Origin: Chara braunii
Taxonomy: Eukaryota > Streptophyta > Charophyceae > Charales > Characeae
DNA length: 42,756 nucleotides
Direction of reading: 5' to 3'
Assembly: GCA_003427395.1 (NCBI GenBank)
Contig: BFEA01000834.1
Location: 155,836-198,591 of the forward strand
Shown: positions 1-10,643 of the stretch, in pieces
Layout of the letters: every line of letters starts with the position of its first letter
Position numbering within the stretch: the first letter of the stretch is position 1
Program-made: the position numbers and the translations under genes
The notes under the pieces: generated by a model
Database searches by the model: none
Told to the model about the DNA's origin: nothing
Seen by the model: only the letters and a program-made list of their open reading frames with translations

Positions 1-514
1 TACTTACGGCAAAGAGAAAGCCTTAACGAAGTTTCTCACCGCTTCTTCTTACCATATGACAAAGAGATACCCATACACCAGTCTTCAGTGCGCTGGTGCG
101 CTGGCGTGTCATCAACCAAATCCCTCTCTCACACTCGCACCCTCATTAACACTTCTCCCTTCGTCTCCCCGCGTAACCGCCTGGGCGCCGATGTCTCCGC
201 CTTGACCTAGTNTCGCACTCCGTGACTGCCTGCGACTCTACGGAACACTGCGTACCCCTTGCATGCTTTCCGAATCCTCTGTTTGTCCATTGTTNCCCCC
301 TGCATACTGCGNTGGGCACACCGTGCACATCCNCCCCTGCACTGTCGTCCAAGTTCCTCCTATATGCGACTCCCCTGTAGGCATGGGCCTCCCCGAAGTT
401 ACAGACACATGGCCAAAATCATACGAGCTCGACAGTACCTCAAAAACACCAAGGGTACCGGTACCGTGAAAGTCAACAGCGGTCATGACGTACTCGCCCA
501 GGGCTGTAGGTGAG
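1..514. other. no gene recognised
   Basis: Short overlapping frames only, several interrupted by N bases. No codon pattern, motif or RNA signature that I recognise. The last part (around 455-514) begins to show the phrasing of the degenerate repeat that follows. Confidence 0.5.
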
Positions 515-1318
515 TGTACCATGCCAAGGTCGAACGAAAAACAAGCGTGAAGCAACTGCCCGGAAATGCCATCTATGTCGAACCAGAAATAAGTTTGCCA
601 NAACGGTTCCGAAGCTGAACTGAGTTCCGAAGCTGAACCGAGCTGCCGCAGTGGTACCGGATCCGAAAAACAAATCACAGTGATGACCCCGAACCTGAAA
701 TAGACCGCCGTGCTGGTCCCGAGGTTAAAACAAACCGTCATGACGGTACCGGACTGGACATAGACACCCGAGATGGCGTCGAAATTAAATCACTGTGACG
801 CCGCCAATTCTCTCCCGAACCTGAAAAAANCCCGACGTGAGGATACCGCACCGGAAATACGATGATATCGTATCCCGAAATAAATCGTTGTGACGATACC
901 GATCTTGGTACCGTACCTGAAGTAAATCACCGAATTAAACTGCCCTGAGGCCGCCGAACCTGACACATTCCACCGTGACGGTGTCTACACTGAAAAAATA
1001 TCGGCGTGACAGTTCCGATCCAGACATAAGNTGTTGTAGTGGCCGCGGACTAGGTAATAAATCACCGCAGTGTCCCAAACCTGAAAATANGTCACGCTAA
1101 TGGCGCCGAAGCTGAAACAAGGTATCACGGTAGCACCGAGACCGAAATAGACTGATGTCGAACCCGAAACAACTGTCGAAGCGGTCCCGGACCCAGAAAT
1201 AAATCGCTACAGTGGCCTCAGACCTGAAAAAAAGTCACCGTAATGGCCTGAATCCTGAAACAAACTGACGCCGACCCCATACCGAGCCAGAAAAAAAAAG
1301 TCGGATACCGTTGTATGC
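515..1318. repeat. degenerate ~30-bp tandem repeat (minisatellite), >20 units
   Basis: Units of about 28-33 bp follow one another with a loose consensus close to CCGAACCTGAAATAAATCAC followed by CGTGACGGTG. The phrase 'cctgaaa-a-a' or 'ccgaaa-aa' recurs at each unit start. The unit centre is an imperfect dyad: a perfect 14-bp palindrome lies at 734-747, and CCGTGACGG-like cores recur at about 880-900 and 970-985. Units differ at many positions, so this is an old array. Frames through it are open by chance and I do not call them genes. Confidence 0.7.
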
Positions 1319-3690
1319 AGCCGCTCCGCATCAAAACCGAACCTCTCTGAACCATGCGTCCGTAGCAAGCCAAATACAGAGGTCATACTGTCGGTCCAAA
1401 GTAGCAGCCTCCCTCGCTGTCCATGCGGTCGTCCTCGGACTGTCACAGTGAAGTTAGTAAATAGGTGGATCGGGAAAGTGGCACGAAAAACCTTGATCAT
1501 CAGGGATCGGCGAAAAAGGTTGGGATCCAGGAAANACTGATTAATCNGGGTTCANAGCCGANGGTGGNAAATCCAAGCAAAATCAGGCCAAGCATCNAAT
1601 AATCATCNNTTCTTGTTCGTTCCATCATTTTTAATCATCCCCCCCTTTTCTTAACTCTATTACCCGAAATAGTAAAATAACCGTAAACTTACCAAAAATA
1701 AATTCCGAGAGAGTCTTAATTAAATTGTTGAAATTCTTTGTTCCTTTTCTCCTTCATCATTTTTTTAATCTTTTCCTTTGTTTTCGATTCCATTGCCGGA
1801 AAACATAAAATAACGGGGTATTTTCCCCAAAACCCAAATGCTGCGAAAAACAAGGAAATTAAGGAATATTACGTTTTTCTCTTCCCTCCTACTTTTCTCA
1901 ATCTCTTCTCCCATCTTTAGTTTATATACCAAAAATGACAAAAATTCGAGGCGCTATTTTGACCCCGATCATACGCTGCAAAGAACGTCGCAGCGGGGTT
2001 AGTCCCCGCGATGCCCCTCCGCGGCAGGCCAATCCGAGTCTAGCTCTCTAAACGGCCGGGAATGACGGTCCCTAGATGCGCTGAGTGTGACCACTTCTCT
2101 CGCCATCTTTGAGGATTACTCGTAAGGCTTAGTGCGCTCAGAATCAGGGGTGCCCTGAGTTCCCCTAATTTTTGTTGCCTAGTCATACGAGAGTACCATC
2201 AAAACACAGACTTGTCCATGAGCCTAAGTCCCAAAACTGCAGATCTCAGGCGGCGCACTGCTTGCGGCAGCCTGACACCGGGCCGGAATCGCAGGGAGAT
2301 ACGGGCTCGGTTAATATCGCGAGTGTACAGCCTACTGGGTCTCCAGGCGGTTGGGGCAGACGGAGGAGAACACTCAGCCACGTCGCACATGTCTGGAGAA
2401 CAGCATNAGNCGGGCGGACNGAAGGCTACATAGGGGATACGGGCGGTGGCAGGGGTGTGCATGCACGGTGTACCCGGCGCACTTCGTAGCNGTATGCAGG
2501 CGGGGGCAGTTGAGGGACGGAAGGTGCNGGCGAGCANGGAGTACGCAGTTGATACTAGCGAAAGTCNGTTGNGAGAGAATCGGACACGGGAGTGAGAGGC
2601 GTGCACGGCGCAAGCAGCCTTCGCNCGCGGAACGTGAGATGACAAGGTGAGATGATAATGGGACGACGTACGAGCTGACCGCTTCTCGTACGTGACGGGG
2701 CGCCGACGTCATAGACACTTGCAGTAGGGAGAGGACCGAACAAGGGAGCTCGGTGCGCGAGCTACCGGGGTGCCTCTCACAACTACAGTAAGTGGATGAC
2801 CCTGCCGATGGGCCANGGGTNAGAGTACGGCGTAAGAACGNAGCNTGNGNGCNAATCCCTTCCNAGACAANGAACGCGTGAGCCTGACAGTGCGAGCGAG
2901 TGGTAGTGAAAGTTCACTGAGATGGAGATGCCGCAAGCATTTAGAGTGAGCAGGCACAGAGAGTGTGAGAAGGTGAGTTGCGTTAGCCATGGCGGGATGA
3001 GCTGGAAAAGGGCTGAAAGGAGGGAACACAGGGCATGACTTCCAGCCCGAGGTGTGACTCCCATTAGTGCCGAGCGAGGGAGCTGCTAGCGTACGCTAGC
3101 TAGAAAGACAGAACTGTGCGGGGAGCATGGGTAAGCGAGGAGAAGGAGCTCTTGGTGGGGGTACAGCAGGGCGCGAGACATGCCTATTGGCCCGACTAGG
3201 CGGAAGGGACAAAACACGTAGGTGAGAGCCCTTGGCGCGCGTAACGACCAAGCAAACCATGCGTAAGACCGCGGGGCGAGTGAAAGGAAATCATCGGGGA
3301 GGCAGACGAAGAGCTGAAGAGACGGGAAGGGAAGGCTGCCCGCGCGGCTAAAGGTTGGGAAACCGTTGAGAACTAACACGAGGGGCGAGACCGAGTGAAG
3401 GACGGACAGTTATTCGGGACCACGTCGGAATCGAACGGGAAGAAGGCAGCAACGAAGAGATGGTCGACATCGGTCAAGGGCGAGAAGGGGGAGCCAAGGT
3501 TGGGTTTCCGTGATAAAGACTAGCGACGTATGTCCCCAATCACTGCTCGACTTGACTGGTAACAGCGGGCGAGAACCGACAGGTGAAACCGAAACCGAAG
3601 ATCTAAAAGATAGCGTGTGTAGGTTGTCGTTCCCTACATTTGACCGCTATTCATTGACAGACAGGGAAAACGAAAGTTGAACCCTCTCTT
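1319..3690. other. no gene recognised
   Basis: About 2.4 kb with scattered N bases. 1600-1960 is AT-rich; 2000-3600 has mixed composition with short frames on both strands, none resembling a known family. No terminal repeats, poly-A tail, tRNA or snRNA signature seen. Confidence 0.5.
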
Positions 3691-3698
3691 TACCTGAT

Positions 3699-3925
3699 GA
3701 GCAACTGCAGTCTTGTTTGCTCGTTTCGCTCAAAATTGTCTCATCCTCGGTCCCCGTATCTGACGAGCAACTTTGATCTCATTTGGACATCTGGCTCGAA
3801 GTTATATCAATCTCGGATCTTTTTTTTGCCGAGCCACCACAGCCTTTTCACGTGCAACTGCAGAGCTATTAGTTTGTTTGGCTCAAAATTGTTCTTACCC
3901 CCGCATCTCTGAATCGCAACTGCCC
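3699..3925. repeat. degenerate tandem repeat, 3-4 units of ~65-87 bp
   Basis: The phrase G(A/T)GCAACTGCAG or a close variant starts at 3699, 3765 and 3852, with a last partial copy near 3911. Each is followed by a 'TTTGnCTCAAAATTG' block and a 'CTC-G-TC-CC-CATCTG' block. Units vary in length by small indels. Confidence 0.6.
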
Positions 3926-3959
3926 CCGATTCTCTCGACCATAGGGGGCGGGATCATCT

Positions 3960-4380
3960 CCGAGGGTGAAGGAAGGAAAAGACAGCGGATGCAAGGGAAA
4001 GTGAGAAAGGACAGCGAGAAAAAAAGAAAGGGGAAGCAACGGGGAACGGCGTGAGTAAGGGAGAGAGCATTGGGCGAGAGAGAGGGGAATAGTGAGAGAG
4101 AGAAAGGAAGAACAGAGAGAGAGAAAGTGAGAACAGCAAGAAAGAGAGACAGTGAACTGCGAGAAAGAGAGACAGTGAACTGCGAGAAAGAGAGACAGTG
4201 AACTGCGAGAAAGAGAGACAGTGAACTGCGAGAATGAGAGACAGTGAACAGTGAGAATGAGAGAGAACAGTGAGGGTGAGAGAGAGTGAATGGTGAGAGT
4301 GAGAGGGGAGGAGAACCAGGAAAGAGAGATTAAGACGGAGGGGAGAGGAATAGAGGGCAGGAAGACCTCTCTGAGGGGAA
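3960..4380. repeat. purine-rich tract with 23-bp tandem repeat
   Basis: The strand is almost entirely A/G. Between 4151 and 4265 a 23-bp unit beginning AGTGAACTGCGAGAAAGAGA is repeated about five times with a strict 23-bp spacing (4151, 4174, 4197, 4220, 4243). The last two units carry substitutions. Flanks are irregular GAGA-rich sequence. Confidence 0.8.
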
Positions 4381-5010
4381 CAACAATGCTTAATGGCGCG
4401 TGAACTTGTCCTTTCTACAGTTGATTGTGAAGATCACGTGCCTCACGACTTTGTCTAATTGTCATATTTGCAACTGTTTGGACTTGCCAAACCAAAGGAG
4501 AGCTGGTGAAGCTCGTCACCAATTCGTTGTTCTCAGTGTAGGGAAAATTTGAACTAACCAGCTGTGGGATCTTGATGCCTGTTTGCTCGAGCTTATCATT
4601 GGGAGAGTGTTTCTGAGTTGTTATATAAGCATCCGAGCTCGCTGTGGGACGAGCCGCGGACTGTTGTTTTTTTTTTTTTTTTTTTTTTACTGCAGAACGA
4701 ATTTCCTGATCTGACGATCGAGTTACCAAACCTGTTGGGGCACGAGTATGCGAATCAGCCCATTGGCTGTCCAAACTTGCTATTGATAGAGCCTGCTGAT
4801 CAGACAGCTGACCATCCAAAAGCTGACATTGAGTGTACTCGTAGGGATACCGAAAACAGGGGAGAGTTGAAACAGGGTACATAAGCATACGGTCAAATCA
4901 TGAACCCTGCTGGCCGCCGAGGACCTCGAAAGTGGGCGCGACGGGTGACAGACGCCTTTGCCCTTGGCTTCGGCGAACAGTAGGTTCCCCTCCCCGGGTT
5001 TCCTCACGCC
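4381..5010. other. no gene; contains 22-nt poly-T run
   Basis: Short frames only. A run of 22 T lies at 4667-4688, which on the minus strand could be the tail of a retroposed sequence. I could not identify a body or target-site duplication for it. Confidence 0.4.
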
Positions 5011-5335
5011 GTGGCAGTGGGCAGGGGTGCCTTGTAAGGAAACCAATGTCGATTTAAAATGTGTGTGTCCTACTCTCGATGTCAGCAGACCCATTCTGGG
5101 GGGGACGAGTGACTTTCCTACAAGAGAGTTGACGAGGGATGGATGCCACTCTCTCGGGTCGGAGAGTGGTGAGGGGATGTTTGGGTGCATCGTGATACTG
5201 TGGCAGTCCTTCGGTGGGCAGGGGTGCCTTGTAAGGAAACCAATGTTGAATTAAGAGGTGTGTCCTACTCTCGATGTCAGTTGACCCATTCTGGGGTCGT
5301 GGGCTATCAGAGGTGGTCGGGGGTAGTTGACGAGG
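5011..5335. repeat. direct duplication, two copies ~190 bp apart
   Basis: The block GTGCCTTGTAAGGAAACCAA followed by 'GTGTGTCCTACTCTCGATGTCAG' and 'ACCCATTCTGGGG' occurs at about 5025-5101 and again at about 5220-5297. The copies differ by a few substitutions and small indels. No coding potential shared by both. Confidence 0.75.
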
Positions 5336-5410
5336 GTCGAGGTCTCCACCATTACCACTAAGCCGATTCTCCCTAGCCAACAGACATAAGCAAGGCTCAC
5401 TAGTAGCAGA

Positions 5411-5510
5411 AAGCAACCACATACATCCATACAGACTATGATATCACACTAGCTCACAGAAAGCACCGCATACATCCATACAGACTATGGTATCAAACTA
5501 GCTCACATAA
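5411..5510. repeat. 50-bp tandem duplication
   Basis: Two adjacent units start at 5411 and 5461 and share 'CATACATCCATACAGACTATG', 'TATCA-ACTAGCTCACA' with only a few differences. Confidence 0.85.
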
Positions 5511-5844
5511 CAACCAGCATATTCAACAACCAACAGTAGCCATATATGAACCGCGCCGTGCTGGGTTGGTACTTAGAGGTAGGGGGCTCATGGGTTAGAC
5601 CTTGGTTAGCCGCCCCATTGGACACTGCCTATGAGTGCCTTCACTGCTCACGAGACTAGTTGAGAACTATGCGCCTAGCTCCCGAGCTTCCCGTATAACG
5701 AGGCTTGTACACTAGTGCCTCAAGTGGGGCTGAATGGGGGAGCTCATTCAGCGCCAGTGCCTGCATCCGCTGCCTGGTCAGGTTGCTCCAGTAGAGAGTG
5801 ATGTTCCTCGCATGAGGTAACATAGAAAGGGAGTGGGGGTGCAC
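5511..5844. other. no gene recognised
   Basis: Unique-looking sequence up to the start of the solo LTR. No repeat, RNA or coding signal seen. Confidence 0.4.
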
Positions 5845-8253
5845 TGTAACACCCAACCTCACGCCCGGCGCGACTTCCTGATCGGAGTGGGATGGGGGCC
5901 CGGAAGTGCGAAAAACGGGTGTGCCAAGGATTTTAGGAAAGTGGGGGTGGAGTCCCAGGTCGAAACTGAGATCTCCTGTGATAAGTTTTAGGGACAATGG
6001 TGCAAATGGTGCGCACGGATCGTATCTGGCGTCTCTGCCTTCGGGGAAGGGGCTTATGGCCTTTGCTAGTGGCGTTGCCGCGGTTGGTCCCTTGCCCGGC
6101 GGTCGTGCTGCTGTTGGCGCCGCTCGTAACAAGCTTCGGAATCCGACGGGCCGGACCGTAAGCGGAGGTGGCGCAACCGCTACTCAACTTCGGTTCGAGT
6201 TCGGCGGATAGATCCCGAAGCTTGGCGTGTCTGGTACTGCTGGCAATCCTCGCACGGTGGGCTTGGCCAATAGCGAGCTATGGAATTCCACGGTACCACC
6301 GTGAGCTGGTGATATGGGAGGAGGAGGTGAAAGGGAGGAAAACTGGTAGTGATAATGACGAAGCCCGGGGAAATGTAGTATTGAGTGTTGTCCGTATCTG
6401 GGTAGTCTAGGCCCCTCGGGTCGCGGGTTATAGCTCAGTGGAAATCCCCCGCACACAGTCGGTCGTTCTCTATCAGACAAGGGAATTCCGGGTGTCTCAA
6501 GTTTTCCCGTCGTCTGAGTTGTTCGCCTTCCCAGTACTTGCGGTACTCTGGATCCCTCAGTCTTTCACGATCGATGATCCAAAACGGACTTTCCTCGGCC
6601 ATATCTGGTTAATGAATTCGATTTCCCGCATCCTTTCGATAAATTCGGGGTCGACTCATGCAGACGCGCGTGTACGCCGCGACTTGGATCTTCGAGATCG
6701 CTGTCGTACGTGAGCGTGCGCCTGCCTGAGCGGGTTTCCTGTGTCGTGATAACGATCGTATCCTACATGCAACTATTCTACTCATGCTAGGTAGAGTGAG
6801 ATTCAGATGTTTCATTCATATCTATACCATTCATGTGACAAAAAGGAGGAAAAGAAAAAAAGGAAGGGGGGGAATGACAATCAATATCTCACAACGTTCT
6901 TGGCGGCTTTATGACGATCAAGGACTAACAAAAAGAACTCAGACATCTATAGCGGGTATTAGCGGGTGCTTTCAATCAGATGCAGATGGAGGAGAGAATT
7001 AGATAAGCATCACAAAACAAGATCAGGAATCCGAAAAGGTTATTAATGAAGAAGAGTTCACACCCATTCATGCATTCATACGAGGCAAAAGCATTAACGA
7101 AAATTTGAAACGATTTACAAGGAAAGGTAAAAAAGGGCCGCGACAGAAATTGGCCATATCAGAAGCCAAAATTATACAGACGAGCAAAAAAAAGAACCTC
7201 ATCCCGCACTCACAACTACTCTCTCTCTCTCTCTCTCTCTCTCCCTCTCTGCTCCACACTCCCAATGCGGGCAGTCCGTCGCCTCGCATCAACACAGAGT
7301 TGTCACCCCGCTTGGTTCGAGCATGCAAGCCAAGTTCGCCCGTGCGCCACAGTCCGTCGCGGCCCCGCACGTCAACCTCGCATACCCGACACCAGTTCGT
7401 CGAATCGCCCAGCTCTCACAATCACTCACCTTCCAAACTTGCTTGTTAGCCGACCCTTACTGATCACGCTAACCTCGAAATTCTTAGAGAGTCAACTAAT
7501 CGCGCTTGCGAAATTTATAGCATGCATGCCTGCACGAAAGGTACGGGATTAAGCCTAGGTGGAAAAGAGAAGAGTGGAAGTGCCTACGTCTGCATGGCCA
7601 GGCCACGGCGTGGGGTTCGTAGCTACAATCCACTCATCGATCCGGTCATGCAGGTGCTCCAGCCAATTAGAATAAAGCACGTAAGGCGGGGAAGAAGGAG
7701 GAGGCGGGCAAACGCGAGAAAACCAAGAAGGAAGAAAGATACAGTTACAATCGCGCCCGCCAAAAACGATAGTTACGTGTAAAAAGAAGTCATAACCCGG
7801 ATCTTGTCGCGGCAAGGCGTGCATAAGCAGGAAGCGCAACGCTACAAAATCCAGAAGGTGCCTAAATTCCTAGCTTAAGTCCTAATTGCAAAGGAAAATT
7901 CCGAATAGAAAAACAATTCCGAGAGCCCGTGGGGGTTCGACATTAGTTGAAAATTCAAAAACGATATTCCCGCGCGATGATCGTGCCAAAATTCCCAGTG
8001 CTCATAGTCGAACAAGAAAGAAGCTATGGCACAGTTATTGCTCACGCTCGCTAAGGCGCGACTATCAACCGTTGGTACGGGATCTTCCTCACATCGACCC
8101 GACATTCCAAGCAAAAATCGAAAAAGAAACGAGGACATCCATGCAATTTGCTCGACTGACCCATCTTCCCACAGCTCACCCACTCAACCCGTCGTATTTC
8201 CTCAAGCAGCTCCGCGGAGAAAGTCGCGCGATTACAGAAAATAGTTCGTCACA
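5845..8253 (-). mobile_element. solo LTR of the gypsy family seen at 29.7-41.8 kb (copy A)
   Basis: Begins TGTAACACCCAACCTCACGC and ends GTTCGTCACA, matching in order the LTRs at 29736-31957 and 39553-41775. Shared landmarks are the 'CGACTTCCTGATCGGAGT' block near the left end, a CT microsatellite (7219-7243), the TATA-like AAATTTATAGCATGCATGC block at 7511, the 'CTACGTCTGCATGGCC' block near 7590, and 'GAAAGTCGCGCG' near the right end. Orientation follows the full element, whose genes lie on the minus strand. No internal region lies on either side, so it is a solo LTR. I found no convincing 5-bp target duplication (left flank ...TGCAC, right flank ACACC...). It is more diverged than the two LTRs of the full element are from each other. 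Short frames inside it are not genes. Confidence 0.85.
7511..7519 (-). promoter_or_regulatory. TATA-like box in solo LTR A
   Basis: Minus-strand TATAAATTT followed by the LTR interior. The same box, next to GCATGCATGC, is kept in all four LTR copies in the window. It is a candidate LTR core promoter by position and conservation only. Confidence 0.45.
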
Positions 8254-8889
8254 ACACCAGAAGATATATCGAGGGGGGGGTAGGATGAGAGTCTCATGAC
8301 TATGTGTAAGGAAAAAAAAAAAAAAAAAAAAAAGGATCATTAAGTACTGTAGCCGGCTAAGGCCACATACCTGTAGACTAGTGGTACTTGACTTCTGCTC
8401 CCACCTTCGAGGCCCTTCCGCACCTCGTTCCATTACTCTTAACATGCACAAAAGAAAAAAATCATGGGAAAAGTCATAAAACCTCCCGACCACGAAAGAA
8501 ATTGTGATTAATTTACACTTACTCAATTTATGTTTGCATGTACACTTGAGAAAACCCTTGAACAGGATGCACTTGAAACCGAGCTCCACGGCTTGACCAA
8601 TCCTGGACCAGGATCGCTTGCTGGAAAAAAAAGAGAAAAACAAAAGAAATCCCCACTTTGAGTGCTGGAGGTATTCGCTGGCACTTGAACTCAAGGCTCC
8701 CCACAGAGGTACCTGAGTTCAAGTGCGATTTTGCCTTTGCTGCACTTGAGTTGCGAGGGTGGGCACTTGAGCGGCGACGGTAGGGTGGGGTCGAACCAAG
8801 AATTTTCCTTCAACCCTTTAGTTCAAGTGGTGTTGAACGAGGCCCCTGATCCTGACAGACCTCCTAGGGGGTCCGTCGCACTTGTATCA
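8254..8889. other. no gene; poly-A run and inverted repeat
   Basis: A G-run at about 8272-8280 and a 22-nt A-run at 8312-8333 follow the LTR end. A perfect 13-bp inverted repeat (GCACTTGAACTCA at 8681-8693, complement at 8714-8726, 20-nt loop) sits in a stretch with several CACTTGA motifs (about 8540-8770). Function unknown. Confidence 0.5.
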
Positions 8890-9335
8890 GGGCATACTCA
8901 CATTGCGACCTGAAATCCGCAAAATATGCGGATTTGGGAAAGGCCGATTTGTGATTTTGGGCATACTCACATACCTTCAACCCTTTAGTTCAAGTGGTTG
9001 CAGTTGCATTGCTGTGCCTTTATAGATCGAACAAGGCCCTGGTCGTCTGGAGCAATGGCGATTCGGTACTTTGCTGGTCAGACGGCACCATCCACAAATT
9101 GTGCAAGAACTTTCATGAACGAATTTTCAATTCTCAAAGAAAATGCGAAAAAATAAATAGGGCATTTGCGGTCACCTCCAGAGGTGACCGCAAATTCCCT
9201 TGCCCCGCGGGTACACAGGCCGCTGACAAATGGGCACACGAATGGTACATTTAGGACTTTGGCAAATCTCTGTGACCGGTCCTCTACCTTTTTGGGGGGG
9301 AATTTGGGATTATAGGCCCCAGTGTGAGCATGCCC
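8890..9335. mobile_element. MITE-like element with GGGCAT(A/G)CTCACA termini
   Basis: Left end GGGCATACTCACATTG at 8890 and right end complementary to GGGCATGCTCACACTG at about 9320-9335, with 2 mismatches in the first 14. TCA lies directly outside both ends (8887-8889 and 9336-9338), fitting a 3-bp target duplication. A further GGGCATACTCACATAC lies inside at about 8960, so an end may be nested or duplicated. Length 446 bp, no transposase. The inside holds two perfect hairpins (8913-8935 and 9164-9195). GGG-type termini with a 3-bp TSD recall PIF/Harbinger elements, whose usual target is TWA; the superfamily is not settled. Confidence 0.55.
9164..9195. repeat. 32-bp near-perfect palindrome (15-bp arms)
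   Basis: Arms ATTTGCGGTCACCTC and its exact complement, separated by only CA. It would form a strong hairpin or cruciform. It lies inside the MITE-like element. Confidence 0.9.
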
Positions 9336-9394
9336 TCAGAACAGGAACCGCTCTCATCCATCGCATCCCGCAAACGGTGTAATCTCTATAGGGG

Positions 9395-9525
9395 GACACC
9401 CTTTTTCGGAGTGAAAAGACGAGAAACAGTGGGAAGCAGTAAGTGATGCACACCTGGGAAAAAAGGGGAGTGCCATCATTCGGAGTGAAAAGATCGGAAA
9501 CAGCGGTGAGTGACGCACATATAAA
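9395..9525. repeat. 74-bp tandem duplication
   Basis: TTCGGAGTGAAAAGA starts at 9405 and 9479. Both copies continue with GGAAACAG- or GAGAAACAG-like and GTGA(G)TG(A)-GCACA blocks. Confidence 0.7.
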
Positions 9526-9551
9526 ATCTCCCCGTGACGAAACCTTTGTAT

Positions 9552-9797
9552 TATCCAGTGGCCGCTCAGTTGGTAAGGCCCGCAAGTGGTATTCAGGAAG
9601 TCTTGGGTTCAATCCCCATAGGCCTCATGTACCTTTATGGGCAAGCCGCCACCTAGAGATATGCACAAATGTGACTACTACGGGGTTCCCTGTAACGATA
9701 TAATGACAACAAAAAAGGCCGTCCTATCCCGATTCGACAGACACTTGCATTTGTTGGGCTTAAATCATTAGCCTTTATTAAAAAAAAAAAAAAAAAA
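9552..9797 (+). mobile_element. tRNA-derived SINE with poly-A tail and target-site duplication
   Basis: A tRNA-like head at about 9555-9625 contains a D-arm/A-box-like TGGCCGCTCAGTTGG (about 9559-9573) and a T-arm/B-box GGGTTCAATCCCC (about 9605-9617), the right spacing for an internal RNA polymerase III promoter. The acceptor stem does not pair, so it is not a tRNA gene. A tRNA-unrelated body follows and ends in 18 A at 9780-9797. CCTTTGTAT (9543-9551) just upstream and CCTTCGTAT (9799-9807) just after the tail are a 9-bp target duplication with one mismatch. About 246 bp, a usual SINE size. The mobilising partner would be a LINE. Confidence 0.75.
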
Positions 9798-9909
9798 CCC
9801 TTCGTATCCATTTCCTCCCAAACAGGGAAAAAGGTGCCGCAGGCCCCAAAATCACTTTGGTTGTCATTTTTGTGTGTTTCCATATTCTAGTGCTCTCAAT
9901 TTGCACTTC

Positions 9910-10005
9910 TTTTTTTTTTTTTTTTTTTTGGACCACCGATCAAGTATTAAACTGATCAAAAACAGATAATGCACTTGATCTTAGCCAAAAAGCCGAGAAT
10001 TGTAT
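9910..10005 (-). pseudogene. U2 snRNA retropseudogene, 3'-truncated with poly-A tail
   Basis: On the minus strand, 10005 to 9930 reads as the 5' ~76 nt of U2 snRNA: ATAC--TTCTCGG, then TTTTGGCTAAGATCAAGTG, TATCTGTTTTTGATCAGTTT and AATACTTGATC, matching plant U2 through stem-loop IIa. It stops before the Sm-site region and runs straight into 20 A (plus-strand T at 9910-9929). TTTGCAC lies on both sides (9900-9906 and 10009-10015), a target duplication as left by LINE-type retroposition. The branch-site recognition sequence, GTAGTA in functional U2, reads GCATTA here. It is therefore a dead retrocopy. Confidence 0.85.
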
Positions 10006-10224
10006 TGTTTTGCACATTTAGAGAGTAACGGAGAGAGAGTTACGACTTACAAGTCACCAGTTGCTGCGTGCTGCAAAGTGGTGAGCTCTGCCCTCCTATT
10101 GCTAGGGGAAACATGCACACAAAAGACGTTCAAGTGCATGTTTCCACTCACAATGGTGAGATGCATCGGTGTCTATGAATAGCAACAAATGCATTTTGCC
10201 ACTTTCTGGGGAAGATGCATTCAT

Positions 10225-10414
10225 GCTTTCTTCGTTTCGACAGTCGTGTGGCCAAACCCCTAATGAGCAGAACCTCAATTTTGTTGATTTCAATTTGGTC
10301 TTTATTGATTTTTTCCCTGTGTGTAAGGGGCTCTCCACACCACTTACGAAAGGCAAAAAAAATTGACGGCTGTCAAAATAAACTCGACAGCCTCCCTTCG
10401 ACAGTTTGCCCCCG
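10225..10414. repeat. copy of dispersed TCGACAG-type repeat
   Basis: TTTCGACAGTCGTGTGGCC at about 10231, CTCCACACCACTTACG at about 10333, a GGCTGTC/GACAGCC inverted pair (about 10367-10391), then CAGCCTCCCTTCGACAGTTT. The order of landmarks matches 28973-29175, indicating one dispersed family. No coding capacity. Confidence 0.5.
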
Positions 10415-10643
10415 GGGCTCGGTCCCACCTGCGCATTTTTGTCATAGGAGGCTACAATGAAGAGAATGGAGGGCGCCTAAGGACCATCGGTCCCACCCGC
10501 ACATTTTTGGTGTAGGAGGCTACACTGAAGAGAATGGCGGGTGCCTAAGGACCATGGATTAACACAATCAATGGTCCCTAGATGCCCACCAGTCGCTTCG
10601 TGGTACCCTCCTACAACGGAAAGGCGCAGGTGGGACCGAGCCC
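10415..10643. repeat. small foldback element with 20-bp terminal inverted repeats and an internal 68-bp duplication
   Basis: GGGCTCGGTCCCACCTGCGC at 10415-10434 is repeated in perfect inverse orientation at 10624-10643. Inside, a 68-bp unit is present twice in direct orientation (CGGTCCCACC at 10420 and 10488), and a partial inverted copy occupies about 10571-10640. No target duplication seen. Confidence 0.7.

Noticed and set aside
2172-3379. Several ~100-codon frames with N bases on both strands
   Set aside because: Overlapping in all phases, interrupted by ambiguous bases, with no recognisable motif.
4618-4884. Frame with a run of Phe codons
   Set aside because: Created by the 22-nt poly-T run; no similarity to anything and no conserved flanks.
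5656-6132. 158-codon minus-strand frame at the solo LTR edge
   Set aside because: It crosses the LTR boundary and the LTR part is non-coding in the other three copies.
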